Source: Gonatopus flavifemur (Eukaryota > Arthropoda > Insecta > Hymenoptera > Dryinidae). From it: DNA of 64,000 bases. Below, piece after piece: positions 12,201-24,131 of this stretch; position 1 is the stretch's first letter; each line of letters begins with the position of its first letter. The DNA lies in the NCBI GenBank assembly GCA_018340375.1, contig JAFFJZ010000006.1:26232001-26296000 (forward strand), in the 5' to 3' direction. The translations under genes were made by a program, and so were the position numbers. Below the pieces are notes generated by a model that made no database searches, was not told the DNA's origin, and saw only the letters and a program-made list of their open reading frames with translations.

Positions 12201-14544
12201 TTTAATAGGTCGGTAATAATTCCTTCTAATTGAATCCGATAAAAATTCTTGTACCTTCGTTATTAAAGATTCTTGTATTTTTTTCCTCCCCAATATTTCT
12301 ATCTCGATCTATTCGTCGAAAGAATCCACTCTTTTATTGTACCCGTACGGCAAAACTTCGGAATAGTTCACGTCTCGATAACACGAACGTCCTCTTATAC
12401 TCTTGTTCTTTCTTTTCCCCTTTTATTTCGACTCTTTTTCTCCTATTTGTGTACCACCGAGCGAGGAAACACGTGCACACCTGCATTTGCAGCTGTCGCA
12501 AACACTTTGCGAGATTCGATAAAGTTTTTGGAAGCACCACGAGTGAAAGAGACGGAGACAAAAAAAGAGAGAGAGAGATAGAGGGTACAATGAAATAAAT
12601 GTAAGATACACTTCATCCTACCAACCCTTGCTATTTGCCAATTTTTATTTTGTTCGCTTTTTACCGAATACCAGACATAAAAGTGAGTCGAGTCATAAAG
12701 AGTAATGCGTCTCTCGTAAACTTTAAACTCCATAAAACCTAGCGATATGTGTGATTTTCCCATACATGTTCCTTCTATTTAACAATATATCGAAAAGAGA
12801 GAACAAGGAACGTATCTGTTATGCTTTGATACGTTTGCTACGTGAGCTGGAAGCCGAGAAGATCGGAGGAGAATGCTACATGACAATTTCGAGGTATGGC
12901 GATGAATTAAATATTACTTTCGATGCATCATATCCTTCCATTCTGCAGCTTTTTGAATATATCAAATAATTTGGAGCTTCTGTGTACGAAATTCAACTCA
13001 ATTCACTGCGGTGTAACTGATAGTTTATAAGTATAGGATAATAGGGAGAAAGAACACGTGTAATATCGATTCAACTTACTCGAATAAACCAAAAGAAAGG
13101 AACTCACATACCGCGGAAACTTCTTTGGAAAATACTTGGGAAAACTTTGCATATTCAAAAATAGTTCAAGCAGATAGACGGCTTTGAGGGAGATCAAAAA
13201 GTCATGAAGTTTGTCTCATCTCTTCCTGGAGTTGTACAATTTTTCACAGAAAATGCGATCAAGGTTGAAGAAGAAGAAGAAGTTTATTAAAATCATAAAT
13301 ATCGAGTCATTTCTTAAATAAAAAGTATATACAAAGATCTTTCAATCCCTCCGCTAATTGATCTAAACCAACGAAGCTGAAAGAGAGAACTTTTAATATA
13401 ACTTTGCAAATAACTTACAAATTTTGCTAATCTCGTATTGAGAAAAACTTGTGAAAGCCTTGAGATAACTAGAGTATGATCAAAATATAATTTCTGTTGG
13501 GGATGATGTATTTCAAGTAGAAAAGTCGATCATAAATCAGCCACGGTACGAGAACAAGCTGCACTTTTCTGCTGCACGACATTTTTATCTACAATCTTAA
13601 TTCATTAAATTAAGTTTCAATGCATAGCTGCACTTAGATTCGAATTCATTAAATAAATATTGTTGAAAAATGCATACGCAAACTTGAGGTGAAAAACACG
13701 AACGACATCGATGTTCGATGTTACATCGAACATACAGTTTTTGATGAATTTATAAAAAAAATGAACCTTATTCGAATGGTCTTCGAAGGTGTTTCACATA
13801 GAAAATAAAAGTTTGACGATAAATTTCTCACCCAATCTCCTACCGAACGTGACAGTTTTTAACAGGTTTTCAAAGCTCCAAAGGTATATCACATGACACG
13901 AACATTTTATTCGATCTGTATTGAGTACGTGCTTCTTGAAGAGAGGAATTATTTAGTGATACTGTTCAAACATTTTATTTCCGATATTTAATGAAGAGGA
14001 GCGCATTAAATTCGCTGTCAAGATTTATCGTCTGTATCAAAGTCACAAAACTTTCTCCTCGGATGATCTTTCGTATATTTTTATAATAATGTTCATTATT
14101 CAAAAGCGTGCATATTATACGAATCCTGCATAAAAATATTTTTGTGAATTTTTTAACAGGACAGGGAAACAGTTTTGTTCGATCCCTGCCATATTTTTTT
14201 TTACTATCGTGAATTTTCCTTAGAGCCACGGAACGTTCCTCTTTAACTCGAACTTATCACCCCGTATAAACTTTGTTTGCTTGCTTGCATGCTCAAGAGG
14301 TGAGAGTTCAGAATCATTCCCTCATGAATCGAGAGAAAAAGAGCGAATGTATTTATACGTTCTTTCGAGAATTCCTGTTGTGCATACTTTTTTTGTTTCC
14401 TCTTACAAATTTCGATTATAGTATAATCTCACTCGAAAAGACCAAGTATATCATACTTTATATTTGTGATATGATGTGATTCAGTGTCGCCAATCTTCGG
14501 GAAATTCAAGTTTTCAAGATTTTAACTCACACATACATTGATTA
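9261..14544. other. Long gene-free stretch with simple repeats
   Basis: No recognisable gene or inverted-repeat element was found. Simple repeats are (TA)n near 9757-9777, (TC)n near 10537-10563 and 11567-11586, (GAT)n near 12098-12120 and (GAA)n near 13268-13283, plus several polypyrimidine tracts. The short open frames show low-complexity translations (SLSLSLFF, KREREREI) and no domain. An intron or intergenic spacer would look like this. Confidence 0.5.
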
Positions 14545-14589
14545 AATTCCCCCATGAAAAAATCGTTCAAGTCTGATTGGGCGTGTTTA

Positions 14590-15175
14590 GGCCTCATCCT
14601 GGACATTCAAGATGTATCATAGAGATATCTTCAAGATAATTTCTAGGAATGAAATTTCCGTACCGAATTTGAGATAAATACAAGATGTCTTGATAACATC
14701 TCAAGTGAGATATCTTCGGGATTCATCTAAAAGACCTCTTTTAGATATCTTGAAATTATAAAATTAAGGTATCTTCCGCAAGATATTTGAAATATGCAAC
14801 GGTTCCATATTCTCACAAAGATATCTCCAAGATAACTTTCAGAAATGAAATTAAGATTCCGAGGTTGAAATTGATACAAGATGTCTTGAAAACATCTGAA
14901 TTGAGGTATCTTTGAGACACGTTTCAAAGATTTCTTTTCGAAATCTTGAAGGTATGAAATGAAGATATTTTCCTGAGAGATGCAGGAGTTCCATATCTTC
15001 ACAAAGATATCTTCAAGATGAATCGTAAAGATATCTTTGAGAACTGAAATTAGGATGCTGAATGTGTGTTGGATATGAGATGTCTTCAAAACCTCTCAAT
15101 CAAGATATCTTTGGGATATCTCTCAAAGATTTCTTCCAGATATCTCAAAGTTATGGAATCGAGATATTTTCCATG
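14590..15175. repeat. AAGATATCTT-saturated island
   Basis: AAGATATCTT, GATATCTTC, CAAGATGTC and close variants recur dozens of times in both orientations. The short frames translated here (14727-15089 minus) are periodic and low in information (EDIFVKIWN, GDIFVRIWN), as expected of a repeat. It appears embedded in the GATCACGCCT foldback. Confidence 0.6.
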
Positions 15176-15779
15176 AAAAAATTAACAAAATCAAAATTAT
15201 TTATACGTCTGGTTGTTCATTATTCAGCTTCGTCATCACTAAAAATGCTTAAATTTTGTACCCACGTGAAAACACGTGATCAAGCCTAACTACCTGCGAT
15301 CATGTCAGACAACCCATTCTCGTTCGTGATCATGCGAAATCTTAACGACTAAGGAGTGTTCATACAAAATGACTTGGTGTTGATTTTTTTATCAAGAATA
15401 CACATGTTTCATCGTGCTAAATTGGCTCCGAACGCATGCACGTACGCCTGATCACGCGTGATCATGCCTGAAAAAGGAAACTGGAAAATGGAAACTGCAT
15501 AAGCAAAATAAGTAGAAATGATTGACAATGAATTAGCATTTGATAAAATTGTTATAGTTTCATTCCTTCCCGTGATAAAATTGTCCACGCCTGCTCACGC
15601 CTGATCAGATCTTATTAATCAGGTGTGATTAGGCCCCGATTTTGTACTCAATTACGCCTAATCATGCTCGATTATGCTCTATTACGCATGAAAAATTCAT
15701 ACAGAATTAATAAATTTTATAACTTGACAAAAAGAAGAGTTCCTTTCATCACCCTTTTTCTAATTTGATAAAAGACTAA

Positions 15780-16152
15780 GGGGTCGTCCATAAATTACGT
15801 AAGACGTTTGAGGGGGGGAGGGGGAGGGGTTGCACCAAAATCTTACGTAAGATGGATGTAACTAAATATTAAGAAATTCAATTTCAACTGATTTCCTTCA
15901 ACTTTTTCAAAGATTTTACAAAGATGATGTTCTGTAATCAAGTATCCTTGGATAGTCAATTTTAGTAAGTTAATAATCATCAATGTTATACCATAATTGA
16001 GTCATTTATAATTTCTGTACACTTCTGTATTATATTACCTTACCACATAGGGGAGGGGGAGGGGTTTGATGAAATCTTACGATGTCTTACAAGGGGGAGG
16101 GAGGGGGGTGAAAAAATGCCAAAATTGTCTTACGTAATTTATGGACGGCCCC
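15780..16152. mobile_element. TAA-flanked MITE, PIF/Harbinger-like
   Basis: The termini are GGGGTCGTCCATAAATTACG and its complement (right end CGTAATTTATGGACGGCCCC), continuing through GTAAGAC. TAA lies directly outside both ends (15777-15779, 16153-16155). A 3-bp TAA/TTA duplication with G-rich ends fits PIF/Harbinger. The subterminal regions have G-runs followed by CTTACG-type words. At 373 bp it has no coding capacity. The superfamily is inferred from the duplication and ends only. Confidence 0.75.
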
Positions 16153-16192
16153 TAATGTATTGCCAATCATTTCTACTCATTATGCTTATACA

Positions 16193-16288
16193 GGAGCCTT
16201 CCGAAGTGATTGACCTCAAAACTTTTGATTGGTTGAGAAGTGATCAAGTCATGACCGGATGATCAGATCAGCTACTCCGGAAGGCTCC
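16193..16288. mobile_element. 96-bp MITE with GGAGCCTTCCG ends
   Basis: The left end is GGAGCCTTCCGAAGTGATTG and the right end, complemented, GGAGCCTTCCGGAGTAGCTG. ACA flanks both ends. It interrupts one arm of the surrounding foldback. The other arm (near 15485-15530) shows the uninterrupted sequence with one trinucleotide at that point, supporting a 3-bp target duplication. Confidence 0.75.
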
Positions 16289-16754
16289 ACAGTTTCCATT
16301 TTCCAGTTTCCAGTTTTCAGGCATGATCGCGCGTGCTTAGGCGTACGTGAATGCGTTCGGGGCCGATTTGGCATGATGTGAAGCATGTGCATTCGTGATA
16401 AAAAAATCAACACAGAGTCATTTGGTATGAATGCTTCTCATTTGGCACGATTTTGCATGATCGAGGGCGAGAATAGTTTGTCTGAAATGATCGCACGCGG
16501 TCAAGCTTGATCACGGGTTTTCACGTGGGTACAAAATTGAAACCTTTTTAATGACGATTAAGCTAAAAAATGAATAATCAAGCACAATGCAGTATTGAGC
16601 ACGAGAAATTTTGCCAAAAAATGTCCATGATCAGGCCTGAACACGCCTAATCAGACTTTTTCACGGGATACAAAAAACTTATTGATTTTGTATGAATTTC
16701 TCAAGCATAATTGAACATAATCAAGCGTGTTTGAGCGTAATTGAGCATGATTAA

Positions 16755-17472
16755 CCCATTAACGCCCAGATGATCAGAATTTTCACTAACTTTTCAACGT
16801 GTTTATTTATCACGTTATCGGGCCGAGAAAAAAAACTCATATCACTTTTTCTATGTGAAATTTTATGCTCTTTCAGAATCTGGGCTTAAAATATCGATCA
16901 GACACTCAGAAAAAGAAATATGGCCGATTTAAACGTGAAAATTGTCGAGAAAAAAATTTATTTCAACAATGATACCGCGAAGATATCAACTTAAAATTCT
17001 GTAATAATTTGAGAGTGTTCTTTGACTGATTTTATGACATTTTTGTTCTTAGAAATTTTCTTCTCAAGTTCATAGTTTTCGGGGAAACCACAGATTAAGA
17101 TTTTTATAGAATTTTTTCATTCTCGCCGCCATTTTGAAAGAACGCGTCGATGAATTTTTCTGGAAAATTTTTTTTTCAATGTTTGAGATCCATGATCGCC
17201 TCTGATCATAGTTTAAAGTTGATATCTTCGCGGTATCATTGTGGAAATAAATGCAGAAAAAATTTTTTTCCGACAATTTTCACGTTTTTCACGTTTAAAT
17301 CGGTCATATTTTTTGTTCTGAGTGTCTGATCGAAATTTCAAGCCCAGATTCTGAAAGAGCATAAAATTTCACGTAGAAATAGTGATATGAGTTTTTTTTC
17401 TCGGCCCGATAACGTGATAAATAAACACGTTGAAAAGTTAGTGAAAATTCTGATCATCTGGGCGTTAATGGG
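16755..17472. mobile_element. TTAA-flanked foldback MITE (piggyBac-type)
   Basis: The left end is TTAA followed by CCCATTAACGCCCAGATG. The right end is the complement CATCTGGGCGTTAATGGG followed by TCAA, a one-base decay of TTAA. The arms (about 16755-17000 and 17205-17472) are complementary over some 250 bp. TTAA duplication and CCC-starting ends are the piggyBac signature. It contains ATATGGCCGATTTAAA (16918-16933), also found in the larger foldback at 32850, so the two are related. It has no ORF of its own. Confidence 0.8.
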
Positions 17473-17550
17473 TCAATCTTCATCACGTGGGTACAAAATT
17501 GGGGCCTGATCAGGCGTGAGCGGGCGTCGACAATTTTTTCACAGGTCACG

Positions 17551-20500
17551 AAGAATCATTCCTTCTTTTATTCAAGAAAATTGTGAATTCAAGATGGGTG
17601 CTCGATGAAAAATAGAGTATTATGAAATGAGACCGAACGATGAAAACTCGAACGGAATTGAGCTCCCTAGTAGGTTTATATATTTAAATAACTCTTCTCT
17701 CTTCCGAACGTCTACAATTAATCCTTCTATCGGTGTACGAGTTGCGCGAACCGATAAACAGTTCAGAAACCGAGAAGAAGAGGGAGGAGGATGAAAAAAC
17801 CACAAACAGGCAAATATATATCTATATTCGTTTATTTCTCTTTGAATGTTTTCGACTTTGGTGAATTACATGCATCGGAGAGCAGGTTTTTCATCGATGT
17901 GCTACGGTCACCGCATCCCGCCATCACCACTGAAATTGCCAGAGAATTGGAATGAAGGGCTCAATCAAGAATCCTGAAAACACGATGAGGAGAGGAAAGA
18001 AGAGAGAAAACGGTGTTGAACCATCAATGATAATCTCGATACAAAAAATTCGCATTTATATTCGATCCTTCCATCGAGATCGAATCGACAACCATCTACA
18101 TGATATGCACATCTGCGCGCATCGCACATGTGTATACGTTTGATGAAAAATAAATCCTCTCTCTTTTTTCCACCAGCTGTATTTGATCAGAAATCCAAAG
18201 ATAATCGAGAATTTTCTCAGCAAAGTTCTTCTCATTTCCAGCTTTACATTCTGTTATTAAATTTTACTATTTTACGATATACGTGTGCCAATATCCGAAG
18301 CTTCGCAGTAGTTCGATACATTTGCGGAAAGTTCAACCGTGAGAACATACTCGCACGTTAATTATATTTTGGGTCACGTATTCATTTTGCCAGACAATGC
18401 GCAGATGTTCCTTTTAATTCCCTTCTAGATATCTATGAAATGTTTCCCATGAAATTATCTATCCAAATTCTCATCCGATGATGCAGGAATTGAATTATTT
18501 GTTCCAACCAATGTATATCATCGATTTTCGAGAGAGAGAGAAAAGGATGATAATTTTGTATATTACATCAAAATGATGACAAAATTTAAAAGCTCTTTGT
18601 TTGAATTCGTTTCATCGAAATTAGTTTCATCAAATTTCATTTTTTTCAAATTCATTTCCCAGTTTTCGGACTAAAACTCCAGGATAAGATTCTTTGAAAC
18701 GTGAGACCCGCTTTGGATTTGTGAAGTTATGAACTTCACCTAGGAAGATACCGAACTGGATGTCCAAACAACTTCTTCTTTATCTCTGGAGAAATTCCTC
18801 TCCACTTTGCGTAACCTTCGATCCAGATCTTTGGGGAGAAGATCGAGTGTCCAAAGTATATCTGAATGCGACGGATTCTTTCACTCAACACTCAGAGACA
18901 AATTGAAAAGTTACCGGAGAAGCTTCATAAACCTTCTGTACCTTCTCCTCGAACTTTCCTGGGTATCGCGAAACATCTTCTTTCCTTGGTTCTCTATTTT
19001 CGTCAGAGCTAATATCCACTCTGTCTGGAGAGATGAATGCTGTAGGTTTATATCCTAATTGAGTTTAGAGGAAGAAAATATCAGCCAGCGTTGAAAACGG
19101 TATTCTTGGTATGCCAGGTAATGAAAATGATAGGCAAAAACAAATGGAAACTGTTGATTCAACATTCAAGGTTCTTCTACGAGCATTGTGGGACAATGAA
19201 TTAAGATTTCACCTCTCGCGTCAAACGAACCGCTATTATTTCCATTAAGAGCTCAACTTTTCAAAGGATTGCGAACCGCGATGTATTTGGGTTCTCATAA
19301 AACTTGAATTCCCCCGAGGTGTGCGATTGAGATCGAAAGTGTTAATGCTGCATTCTCTCGCGGGTGAAAGAGGAATTCAATGAGGGTTAAAAGATATGTT
19401 GATTCCAACATAAATCATCTTGGACTGACTATAGTATTTACTCGATTTAAGTAAATTTTATTTGAAAGTTCATTTGGATGGAATAAATTCTTTATTTGAT
19501 TCAAATAAATCCAAATATAAATTTCTAATTTGTGTAATAGTTTCTTGATCTTTTCTCGAAACGTTGAGAAGTTTGTCTTCGCTATAGAAATCACAGGAGA
19601 AGCTTTCGATATAAATTCACAACACCAAGATGTCGAATAATTGATAACTATATCGGTGTGATTCGATATCCCATTGATGTAAATCCCTCAAAGTTCAACG
19701 ATGAATAATTCTCGAAATATCAGGACAGAATCGTACATCTCGACCCACAAATATTCATTTTTTTGTCCTCCCATCGAGACCACGTGACACAGTCGATATC
19801 AAAAGCATAAAGAAAGAATAGAAAAAGGCAATCTTGTTGTGTGTCGAACGTGTCTAGGCCAAAAAGATAAATCACAATGTCGAGATGAAACGAAATATCG
19901 TAAACCCTGCTCACATGCTGTTCCACATTTCTTCGTTCATCGAAAGGACGATAGTTATGATATAATCATGAGAGAAAGAGAGGAACCATTCGAAACCGAA
20001 AAGTAAAAGGGTTGGACAAAAGGTAAACGAATTCAATCTATAAATATCACGCGACGAGCCAGTGCCAGTCTTCCTTTCCTTTTTTCGTTTATCGGATGCC
20101 AATAGTTGTAGCTACCAACTCTATTCGCACGATTGCTTTTTCTCGTTCGGAATTGTATCGTATCATAGCTGGTCAGTCCTCCTCTTTATACGAGTCAATA
20201 ATTTCCTGATATCTCGTCGAAACCAAATAACTCGGGTAGAATATTCTTATTCCCTCGACAATTCGACGAGGAGAGAGATTTGGCATTGTTTGCTCTCCCT
20301 TTGAGCTCAATTTGAAGAAAGAAAAGAAATAATAACGGGAGGAACGGGCTGTTCTTTCATTCCAAACAATGAACACGGCTTGAACGATACTTTGAACAAG
20401 TTTCTTTCTTTTAGTCGTAGTCAGTCTCCGTCGTACACGGTTACCACCTTTATCCTATTCGTTGCAAGCTGCGTGCAAATTGAACCTCAAGTCCAACGAT

Positions 20501-20830
20501 TAGTTGTACCGAACGTGTATAATTGCAAGCGCTGAGAAGAGAATTGGCGTGGTAGGTAACGTTCATTTAATTAAAACAAGCTTTCTCTTTGAACGCGGCT
20601 AGAATAAGTGTATTGTGTTTACGTTTTCTACTTTTGAACTTGTTTCTTGCGAGTGGTGAAAGATGTGCTCAAATCTTTTGTGAGGTAGTTCAAGATCGTC
20701 GAATCTACAGCCAGAAAAATTCGGATAATCGAATATGAATTGGTTGCTCCAGCGAAAAACATACCCAGCAAAATCAGGTTTTGCTAAATTTGTGGTCACT
20801 CTTTCTCATGGTACGCGAAAGAGACCAAAT
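17551..20830. other. Gene-free stretch
   Basis: No gene, inverted-repeat element or RNA gene was recognised. A GC-richer stretch near 20400-20565 looks less degenerate than its surroundings and could be an untranslated exon, but it contains no long open frame and nothing firm supports that. Confidence 0.4.
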
Positions 20831-21190
20831 CCCTAGTAGAAATTTTGAACGGGGAAATCCAAGGGCCTGATGAGACATGCCTGATTTTCTACACTGACAG
20901 AAAAACGAACTTGTTGAAGCATTCGTGGTCACAATAACTTGAAATCTGGTTCGATCCACCAGGAAATGTGATTGTGATAACCAGAAAAATGTGGTTAATT
21001 TTGTATTCAACCACGTTTTTCAGATTTCAACTTATTGCGCACACGAATGTTTCAACCAGGTCGTTTTTCTGTCAGTGTATCAGGTCCTCATCAGGTTTCG
21101 TTGCGGTTTTCCCTGTTTTGCTCGATTTTATGGACATCTTATTAGAGAAGCCTATTGTTCCCTCGCGTTACAACCCTATTTGAATCCTAT
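20831..21190. repeat. Partial copy of the CCCTAGTAGAAA element
   Basis: The left terminus CCCTAGTAGAAATTTTGA matches the copies at 46218 and 52957. The internal words GGGCCTGATGAG, GCATGCCTGATTT (variant) and TCAGGTCCTCATCAGG match the same family. The right terminus was not found, so the copy is truncated. A CACTG-ended MITE interrupts it at a TA. Confidence 0.6.
20892..21077. mobile_element. 186-bp CACTG-ended MITE, TA-flanked
   Basis: The termini are CACTGACAGAAAAACGAAC and the complement of CACTGACAGAAAAACGACC. TA lies outside both ends (20890-20891, 21078-21079). The interior is a loose palindrome with GTGGTCACAA, TTGTGATAACC and AACCACG. It is inserted in the CCCTAGTAGAAA element. Confidence 0.8.
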
Positions 21191-22405
21191 TAGGGAGATC
21201 AGACGAGGCTCTTACAAGGCCCTTCCATATGATTTTCCTCATTCACTCATTTCCGGATTCTAACCTGATCAGAACTTTATTTACAAACTACTCATTTCAC
21301 CTCTGATGACTGATAAATTCTTTAGTTTATAAAAACATGATCCAAGTTCACCTTGGGAAAACTGTGAAGTAACGAAATAATACACCTTCCAATACCGTCC
21401 AACAGTTGGCAATGTTATTTTATTAAACCAACATTGAACGAGTGCTGATAATGGTTAAACGATTCTAATACCGTCAGTTGAAGCCATTATGAGCGCTCTG
21501 TAGCTCCCCGGTATGAGAAACAATAACTATTTCACAGCAGAGGCAGTGAAAGAAGCACACTAGGGTGTGCTTATTGGGTTTTCTTCTCACTCTTTGTCAA
21601 CACCCAGGTTGTATTTTTTTATCATCCTGTACTAAAAGTGAGAAAAGGTGATCTGAGGAGCGTGGAATCTAATAAAATTTTAAAACTCTTCTCATAAATA
21701 TCAATTCTCGTGTTTTTTTTGTTGCAGGTGAGTGCGGTGTTTCCATTGGATACTCGAACGTCTTGTTCCAACTCTGACTCAATGAATTGTAAGTAAATTC
21801 CAATCCAAATGTAAGGAAAGAAAATACATCAAACATCGAATCCACGAGTTTATCGAGTTTATTTCGGAGTTTCAATATCTACGCGGAAAAGAGAAGTTTT
21901 CTACGTTCGGGAGTAAATATCTGTGAAAAATGCGACTTGCGCTAGCCCTTTTCGATTGAGAGTGAAAGATATACGAGGTGTTCTATAGATGAGCGATGCG
22001 TTTGTTTCTTTCACTTCGAATTGATTCGAGAGAGGAATAGTTTTGTATATTTCTTTCCATGTCGATTGAATATTTTTATCTTGATTTCTAAAACAATTAA
22101 ATGCGATAAACACTATGCAGTATTACGACGCAACATGCAAGGATTCACTTTTGAGCGGAAAGTGTTGATCCTTGTACTCCTCTCTCAAACACTTGAGGAA
22201 TTTACAACCAAACGCTTTTAACGTTTAGAAAATAGAATACTCTGTATCTCTCAGTTATAGATCTCGATTTTATGAAACCAAAAACACACTTTAAAAAATG
22301 TGGGGAGTTTTTCTTTACCTTGTTCGTAGATTTCGTCTCCCTCGTTATGGGGGAATTGTTTTTTCATCAAAAATGAGGGAAAGTCCAACAGATTATGAAG
22401 GAACT
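21191..22405. other. Gene-free stretch
   Basis: Nothing beyond unique AT-rich sequence was recognised. A short dyad GCACACTAGGGTGTGC lies near 21555. Confidence 0.4.
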
Positions 22406-22733
22406 CCCAATCAGAAAAATCCGAATGATGCCAATGTTGACAACAGGTGCAGTTCAGTGCTAGTATTGGGTCTCGAACACTTGGTTAACACGTACAAGAC
22501 GAGTACTGGATGCATAGAAATACAGTACTATGCCTGTACTGGTGAACCAGTACTGAGAACTTAATGTCGGCCAAGTACTGATCCTGTACAAACACTGTAC
22601 TTATTGCGAATAGTAGTATTAGTACCGAATCCCCAGTACAAAGAAGCGTTATAATCCCAGACAGATGCTAGTACCATGCCAGTCTCGGCCAGTACTGGTG
22701 CAGTACTGCCCCTGTTGTGAATTTCTGGTTGGG
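22406..22733. repeat. GTACTGG-saturated MITE
   Basis: The left end is CCCAATCAGAAAAATCC and the right end, complemented, CCCAACCAGAAATTCAC. Next to them lie matching inner pieces (GACAACAGGTGCAGT; complement of ACAACAGGGGCAGTA). The interior repeats CAGTACTGG, GTACTGG and AGTAC in both orientations. The 328 bp are non-coding. The same short word fills the much larger element at 47190, although its termini differ. Confidence 0.65.
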
Positions 22734-22777
22734 CTTTGTTGTTCTTTAAATTCCTTGCAGTGAAATCCAGTCCCAAA

Positions 22778-24131
22778 CAGTGAGATTCCACTTCTATAGA
22801 ATGAATTTTAACCCTCTTGGAGTGAGGATTTCACTCTTGAGAAGGTGAAATTTGATCCTATTACGAATGATGAAATTCCTGATTGAAGATCATTGGATTT
22901 CATTGGAACCTATTCATTTTCCCATTCTTCAATGAGATTTTATGGATTGTTTGTAACAGGGAGTGAAAAGTCACTCTTCAACCCTTAGCTGTCACCCTGG
23001 GGTCAGACTGACCCCAACATGATTCAATCTTGAATCACCATCAAGGAACTCGATGAATCGAACTCTCCGCGCAATCTGGGGTCACTTTAAGAGTTTCTTC
23101 ACCTTACTCCACCCTAACGTGACATGATTCTCCATGTTTCATGTAATTCTTTTTCATGATACAGTGATAATGTCATTTAGAAGCAAAAAAATATACCCAA
23201 CCGATCGATAAAAACAATGCAGAAATAATTTTTTCATAAATTCGAAATGAATTTTTCTTTAGGGAAATTATTTGATTGAAAATAGGGATAGTTTTAGTAC
23301 CCAGTAAACACACGCACGTTATAAAAACGTGGAAAACAGGCAGTGTCCACACGTTGTGGATTAGTAATATTCTTGCGTTGATTCAACGTAGAAATGTCGC
23401 GGCAGATCACGTGTTTTTCAACCATAAAATAACGTCATATCAACGGTTTGAACATCGTTTAAAAGACGTCAAATATTGACGTGTCCTAATGATGGTTCTA
23501 AAACGTGAATTGAATCCAACAAATTATTTTGAAAGCTTTTCATTCAATATCGAGAACAATAGTATTTCTGAGTAGGACAGAATTTGGAAAGCATGTCACA
23601 CTATTTACTTTCTTGCTCTTTGTTGAAATTTTAACCAATTCAATTCTTCAATTGAAGTTCAAACACGAGGTGTTATAAACACATTTCAAACGCTTGATTC
23701 AAACTCGTTCGAAACACGTTCTTTGAGGACGTCATTTGATGGTTATTTCTGAATATTAGTTTGAATTACACGTCATCAAAACGTAATCCCTGGTCGTCTA
23801 TCTAATTTCCCTATCAAATTTCAACTAAAAATCAACGTTATGAAATCAACGACTGACGTCCGTTTGACAGTCTAACGTTGTTTCAACGTTGAAATAACGT
23901 GTGTGTGTGTGTGTTTATTGGGTCCTCTCTAAAATAATTTTCTCAAGACATATTTAAGCATAGCGTGACTTTGGTGTACGTTTACATTTGCAGCTAAGGG
24001 TTGAAAGTGGAATCTCACTCTTCCTGGACTTGCAGTATTTTCACTCTTCAAGAGTGAATTTTGCACTTCAAGGAATTTAGAGAGTGCTACGATTTTTTTG
24101 AGGGAAAATTCCACAATCATTTTTCACAGTG
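22778..24131. repeat. MITE rich in AGAGTGAAAT, split by another MITE
   Basis: The left end is CAGTGAGATTCCACTTC and the right end, complemented, CACTGTGAAAAATG. Both halves repeat AGTGAAAT, CACTCTTC and AAGAGTGA, and both include CAACCCTTAGCTG-type sequence (22979-22992, with its complement at 23991-24003). The middle is an ACGTT-rich element at 23299-23923. The ends match only loosely. Confidence 0.5.
23299..23923. repeat. ACGTT-saturated MITE with ACCCAGTAAACAC ends
   Basis: The left terminus is ACCCAGTAAACACACGCACG. The right terminus, complemented, starts ACCCAATAAACACACACAC. Inside, AACGTT, ACGTT, AACGTG and GACGTC recur in both orientations. The GT run at 23899-23915 is part of the terminus. 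At 625 bp it is non-coding and sits within the MITE at 22778. Confidence 0.65.

Larger units (their letters stand above)
14545..17550. repeat. Large foldback region rich in GATCACGCCT/AGGCGTGATC
   Basis: The word GATCACGCCT and variants (CGTGATCA, CCTGATCA) fill the non-inserted parts in both orientations. The strongest arms are about 15190-15540 and the complement at about 16150-16190 plus 16289-16590. Both contain GTACCCACGTGAAAAC, AAATGACT..GGTGTTGATTTTTT-type sequence, and GGAAACTGGAAAATGGAAAC. Outer pieces at 14550-14590 and 17480-17545 have the same terminal flavour (GGGCGTGTTTAGGCC; GGCCTGATCAGGCGTGAGC). Three other elements and an AAGATATCTT island are embedded. There is no coding capacity. 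Confidence 0.65.

Noticed and set aside
14727..15089. 120-aa minus frame with repeated GDIF-type motif
   Set aside because: This is a periodic translation of the AAGATATCTT island, not a repeat protein.
20400..20565. 5' untranslated exon with a GGTAGGT donor
   Set aside because: Only the base composition and a donor-like string support it. There is no open frame and no transcript evidence.
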